NCBI RefSeq assembly: GCF_014203155.1
Contig: NZ_JACHIK010000002.1
Span: 248,001 to 312,000, forward strand
Length of the DNA stretch: 64,000 bases
Direction: 5' to 3'
DNA from: Shinella fusca
Lineage (GTDB): Bacteria; Pseudomonadota; Alphaproteobacteria; Rhizobiales; Rhizobiaceae
The notes under the pieces were generated by a model. The model ran no database searches and was not told the origin of the DNA. It saw only the letters and a list, made by a program, of their open reading frames with translations. The translations under genes were made by a program, and so were the position numbers. Shown in pieces: positions 61,057 to 64,000 of this stretch. Every line of letters begins with the position of its first letter. The stretch's first letter is position 1.

Positions 61057-64000
61057 GCGTGCGGGCACGGATAAGGAAAGGGTTTCGGGTGCTGCGGCGG
61101 CCGGGCGTCATCCTGACGCTCGCCGTCCTGGTGCTGGCGCTTCTCATCTGGTTCGTCGGCCCGCTGATCGCTTTCGGCGAGGTGCGTCCGCTCGGTTCGG
61201 CCGCTTCGCGTCTTGCCCTTCTGCTGGTGCTTGCCCTTGTCTGGGGCGGCCTCGGCTTCTTCATGCGCACCCGGCGCAGCAGCGAGGAGGCCGCGCTGCT
61301 CGCCGCCCTGCGCAAGCAGGAAGAAGAGGCGGCCGCCCGTACCGACAAGGAGAAGGCGGCGACGGAGGTGGAGATTTCCGCCTTTCGCGAGGCCGCCGGC
61401 CGGGCGATGGCGCTCCTGCGCCGCGGCCGTGGCGACCTCTTCGTCAGCGCGCGCTATGCGCTGCCCTGGTACATGCTGCTCGGCACGGACGGGGCGGGAA
61501 AAACCGCGCTGGTGCGCGCAAGCGGCCTCACGCTGCCTTTCGAGGGCGACGGTGCGGTGGAGGCGCCTTCCGCCCGCTTCCATATCAGCGACCAGGCCCT
61601 CCTGATCGAATTCGCCGGCCGGCTGACCGCGAGCGAGGAGCCGCAGGCCCGCCAGCTCTGGCTCGAGGCGCTCCAGCATATCCGCGGGCTTCGCTCCCGC
61701 CAGCCGGTCAACGGCATCGTCGTCGCGGTCAGCGTCGATGAACTCCTCGCCATGCTGCCGGAGCAGGCGGCGGCCTACGCCACCGCCCTTCGCCAGCGGC
61801 TCGACGAGGCCGTGCAGCGCCTGCGTGCCAATGCGCCGGTCTATATCGTCGTCACCAAGCTCGACCGGGTCGTCGGCTTCGAGGAACTGTTCGAGGACCT
61901 GACAAGCGAGGAGCGCGCCGCCGCCTTCGGCCTGCCGATCGCGCCCGATATCGGCGGCGATGCCCGCGGGCCATCGGAAGCGCTCGAGCGGGGCTTTGCG
62001 GGACTCACCGAACGCATCACGCAGCGCCAGTTCGTCTGCCTGCAGGAGGAGCCGGACGAACTGCGCCGCCGCCGTGCCTTCGAGTTCCCCGCGCAGTTCG
62101 CGCTCCTGCGCGAACGTATCCAGCCTTTCGTGCAGCAACTCGCCACGCTGCATCGTTTCGGCACCGCGACCAACCTGCGCGGTGTCTTCTTCGTTTCCTG
62201 CCGGCAGACGGGCGACAATGTCGATGCACTGGGCGGCTCGCTCGCGCCGCTCTTCGGCCGCAGCCCCGCCACGCTCTCGCTGACGCCCGATCCCGGCATG
62301 CGGCGGGTGCGCCCCTTTTTCCTCTACGGTCTCTTCCGCAAGGTCATCCTGCCCGAAGCGGATCTCGGCGGCCTGACGCGGCCGGCGCTGGTCGCCGCAC
62401 GGATGAAGGACCTTGCGATCAACGTGGCGCTCGGTGTCGCCGCCTTCGCCCTCCTCGTCTTCTGGTGGTTCGGCTTCAGCGACGGGCGGGCCTATGTCGC
62501 CGGCCTCAAGGAGCAGACGGCAACGGCGCGCGGCGAGATTGCCGAGGCCGTGCCCGGCGGCACGCTCTCCATGCGCTTCGAGCCGGTGCTGGCCGTGCTC
62601 GACCGGCTGGCGGCCATCGCCAAGGCTGAACCGCGCGGCGCCACCTACGGCCTCTACAGCCCCGCGTCGGCGCAAGGAGAGGCGCGGAAAGCCTACGACA
62701 AGGCGCTCGCCAACCTGTTCTTCCCCTTCGTCTGGCAATATCTGCGGCAGGGCCTCGCCAATCCGGCGACGCCCGCCGCGCTACGCTTCAACCAGTTGAA
62801 GTTCTACCTGATGCTGACCGGCGAGCGCCCGCCGAGGCGCGAGACCGCCGCGCTGCTCGGCCCGGATTTCGCGGCGAACTGGATGCTTTACGATCGCAGC
62901 GCAGCCGTCGACCGCCGTCTTGCCGCGCATTTCTCCGAGCTCGCATCGATTTCGTTCCAGACGCCGGCGGCCGATCCCGTACTGGTGGAAAAGGCGCGCG
63001 CGGACATCACGAACTACAGCCTCGCGCGGCTCGCCTACGACCTCGCGCTGACCCTGCCCGAGGTGAAGGCGATGGCGCCGTGGCGCCCGGTCGACCATAT
63101 GGGGCTTTCCGGTCCCGAGGCGCTGGCGCGGGTCAGCGGCGCGAGCTTCTTCGACGGCATCGAGGGTATCTATACCAAGGCCGGCGTCGGCGTGATGATG
63201 CGTGCCTCCGGAAAGGCCGCCGATACGCTCGCCGACGATCTCTGGGTGATGGGCCGGCCGGATACGGTGCTCGACCGCGAACGCGAGGTGGGGCGTCTGC
63301 GCGATGGCCTCGCCGATCTCTACCGCGTCGCCTATATGGGCCGCTGGGACAGCCTTCTCGCCGATCTCGGCATTGCCGGCGAGACGGACGCCCGGCGCCT
63401 TGCCGATGCCGTGGCGATCGTCGCCGGCAATCCATCGCCCGCCAGGGAACTGCTCGTTGCCATCGCGGCGGAAGTGGACCTCCAGGACCTTTCGACGAGT
63501 GCGGCGGACGCCATCGAGACGCTTGCCGCCGAGCGGCTGTCGCAGGTCACGAAGACCGTTCGTGCACCGCGCCGCGTCGTCAACGTGCCGCAGTCCGTCA
63601 CCAGTCATTTCAAGGCCTTCCACGACGCCGTCGTGCCGGCGGCCGAAGGCCAGCAGGCTCTGCTCGACGACATGCTGGCGGCGCTCGAACCGCTCTATCG
63701 CCAGCTCAACCATGTGGCGGCCGGCGGCGACGTCCTGGAACTCGGCGCAGAGCCGCAGACGCTGCTCGGCCAGTTGACCGACCGCAACGGTAAGCTGCCG
63801 GCGAGCCTCCAGCCCTTCTTCGCCCGTATCCTCGCCCAGGCCGGCGCGATCACCGGGGGAAGCTCGCGTGCGCGGCTCGTGGAGATCTGGAATTCGACGG
63901 TCCTGCCGCTGTGCACCGCCACGACGGTCGGCCGCTATCCCTTCGATCCCGGCAGCATCAACGACACCTCGCTCGACGACTTCTCGCGCCTGCTCGGTCC
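61053..64000 (+). CDS. tssM: T6SS inner-membrane protein TssM (IcmF), 3' end beyond the window
   Basis: 982 residues visible, still open at the right edge. N-terminal membrane helices (about residues 15-35 and 45-65), a cytoplasmic P-loop domain with GTDGAGKT (144-151), another membrane segment near 455-475, then a long periplasmic part with LRFNQLKFYLMLTGERPPRR and LYRVAYMGRWDSLLADL. It spans the envelope and binds TssJ. GTG 61053 overlaps the previous stop. The rest of the T6SS membrane and baseplate genes probably lie further right. Confidence 0.94.
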   Translation, partial: MSVRARIRKGFRVLRRPGVILTLAVLVLALLIWFVGPLIAFGEVRPLGSAASRLALLLVLALVWGGLGFFMRTRRSSEEAALLAALRKQEEEAAARTDKEKAATEVEISAFREAAGRAMALLRRGRGDLFVSARYALPWYMLLGTDGAGKTALVRASGLTLPFEGDGAVEAPSARFHISDQALLIEFAGRLTASEEPQARQLWLEALQHIRGLRSRQPVNGIVVAVSVDELLAMLPEQAAAYATALRQRLDEAVQRLRANAPVYIVVTKLDRVVGFEELFEDLTSEERAAAFGLPIAPDIGGDARGPSEALERGFAGLTERITQRQFVCLQEEPDELRRRRAFEFPAQFALLRERIQPFVQQLATLHRFGTATNLRGVFFVSCRQTGDNVDALGGSLAPLFGRSPATLSLTPDPGMRRVRPFFLYGLFRKVILPEADLGGLTRPALVAARMKDLAINVALGVAAFALLVFWWFGFSDGRAYVAGLKEQTATARGEIAEAVPGGTLSMRFEPVLAVLDRLAAIAKAEPRGATYGLYSPASAQGEARKAYDKALANLFFPFVWQYLRQGLANPATPAALRFNQLKFYLMLTGERPPRRETAALLGPDFAANWMLYDRSAAVDRRLAAHFSELASISFQTPAADPVLVEKARADITNYSLARLAYDLALTLPEVKAMAPWRPVDHMGLSGPEALARVSGASFFDGIEGIYTKAGVGVMMRASGKAADTLADDLWVMGRPDTVLDREREVGRLRDGLADLYRVAYMGRWDSLLADLGIAGETDARRLADAVAIVAGNPSPARELLVAIAAEVDLQDLSTSAADAIETLAAERLSQVTKTVRAPRRVVNVPQSVTSHFKAFHDAVVPAAEGQQALLDDMLAALEPLYRQLNHVAAGGDVLELGAEPQTLLGQLTDRNGKLPASLQPFFARILAQAGAITGGSSRARLVEIWNSTVLPLCTATTVGRYPFDPGSINDTSLDDFSRLLG

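Overview
The window is high-GC DNA with tightly packed genes, many 4-bp ATGA/GTGA start-stop overlaps, rhizobial-style Pho boxes and a rhizobial-type type VI secretion locus. The organism is most likely a member of the Rhizobiales, probably Rhizobiaceae (Rhizobium, Ensifer or Shinella-like). The species cannot be fixed from the sequence alone. I saw no tRNA, rRNA, CRISPR array, prophage or insertion sequence.

Layout from left to right. (1) 1-5267: a polyamine-type (PotABCD-like) ABC transporter with a downstream family S58 (DmpA-like) peptidase on the minus strand, a divergent substrate-binding protein and an RpiR-type regulator. (2) 5272-18040: a phosphonate catabolism locus, phnF divergent from phnGHIJKL, then phnC-phnD-phnE-phnE2, a DUF1045 2H-phosphoesterase-like gene, phnM and phnN. 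Two multi-repeat Pho boxes (before phnG and phnC) and a palindrome between phnF and phnG suggest control by PhoB and by PhnF. PhnCDE/E2 import phosphonates or phosphate esters. PhnGHIJ (with PhnK and PhnL) plus PhnM break the C-P bond, and PhnN converts ribose 1,5-bisphosphate to PRPP. (3) 18043-19567: small conserved or hypothetical genes. (4) 19662-25682: a complete six-gene Mrp/Pha cation/proton antiporter operon with fused A and B subunits. (5) 25855-31105: an FtsK-family DNA translocase without membrane segments, class II fructose-bisphosphate aldolase, and an FMN-dependent L-lactate dehydrogenase. (6) 31112-37527: an AraC regulator with a class III aminotransferase and a PuuA-like ligase, a double winged-helix protein and an AGE-family sugar epimerase. 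(7) 37905-64000: a small membrane protein, then a type VI secretion system (T6SS) locus running off the right edge.

The T6SS locus has two divergent operons. The leftward one carries a STAS protein, clpV, hcp, vgrG, a TagX-like gene, tssA, tssB, tssC, a second tssC-like gene, tssE, a receiver-PP2C phosphatase and an unknown 267-residue protein. The rightward one carries an anti-sigma-type HATPase kinase, a PAAR spike tip, a zinc-ribbon methyltransferase, an FHA protein, tssJ, tssK, tssL (with OmpA domain), a short IcmF-like gene and tssM (cut by the window end).

The most unusual feature is that a complete RsbV/RsbW/RsbU-like partner-switching set is built into the T6SS locus. The antagonist and the kinase head the two divergent operons and the phosphatase lies in the tail of the leftward one. 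No PpkA-type Ser/Thr kinase is visible in the window. This is the best candidate for an undescribed regulatory system here.
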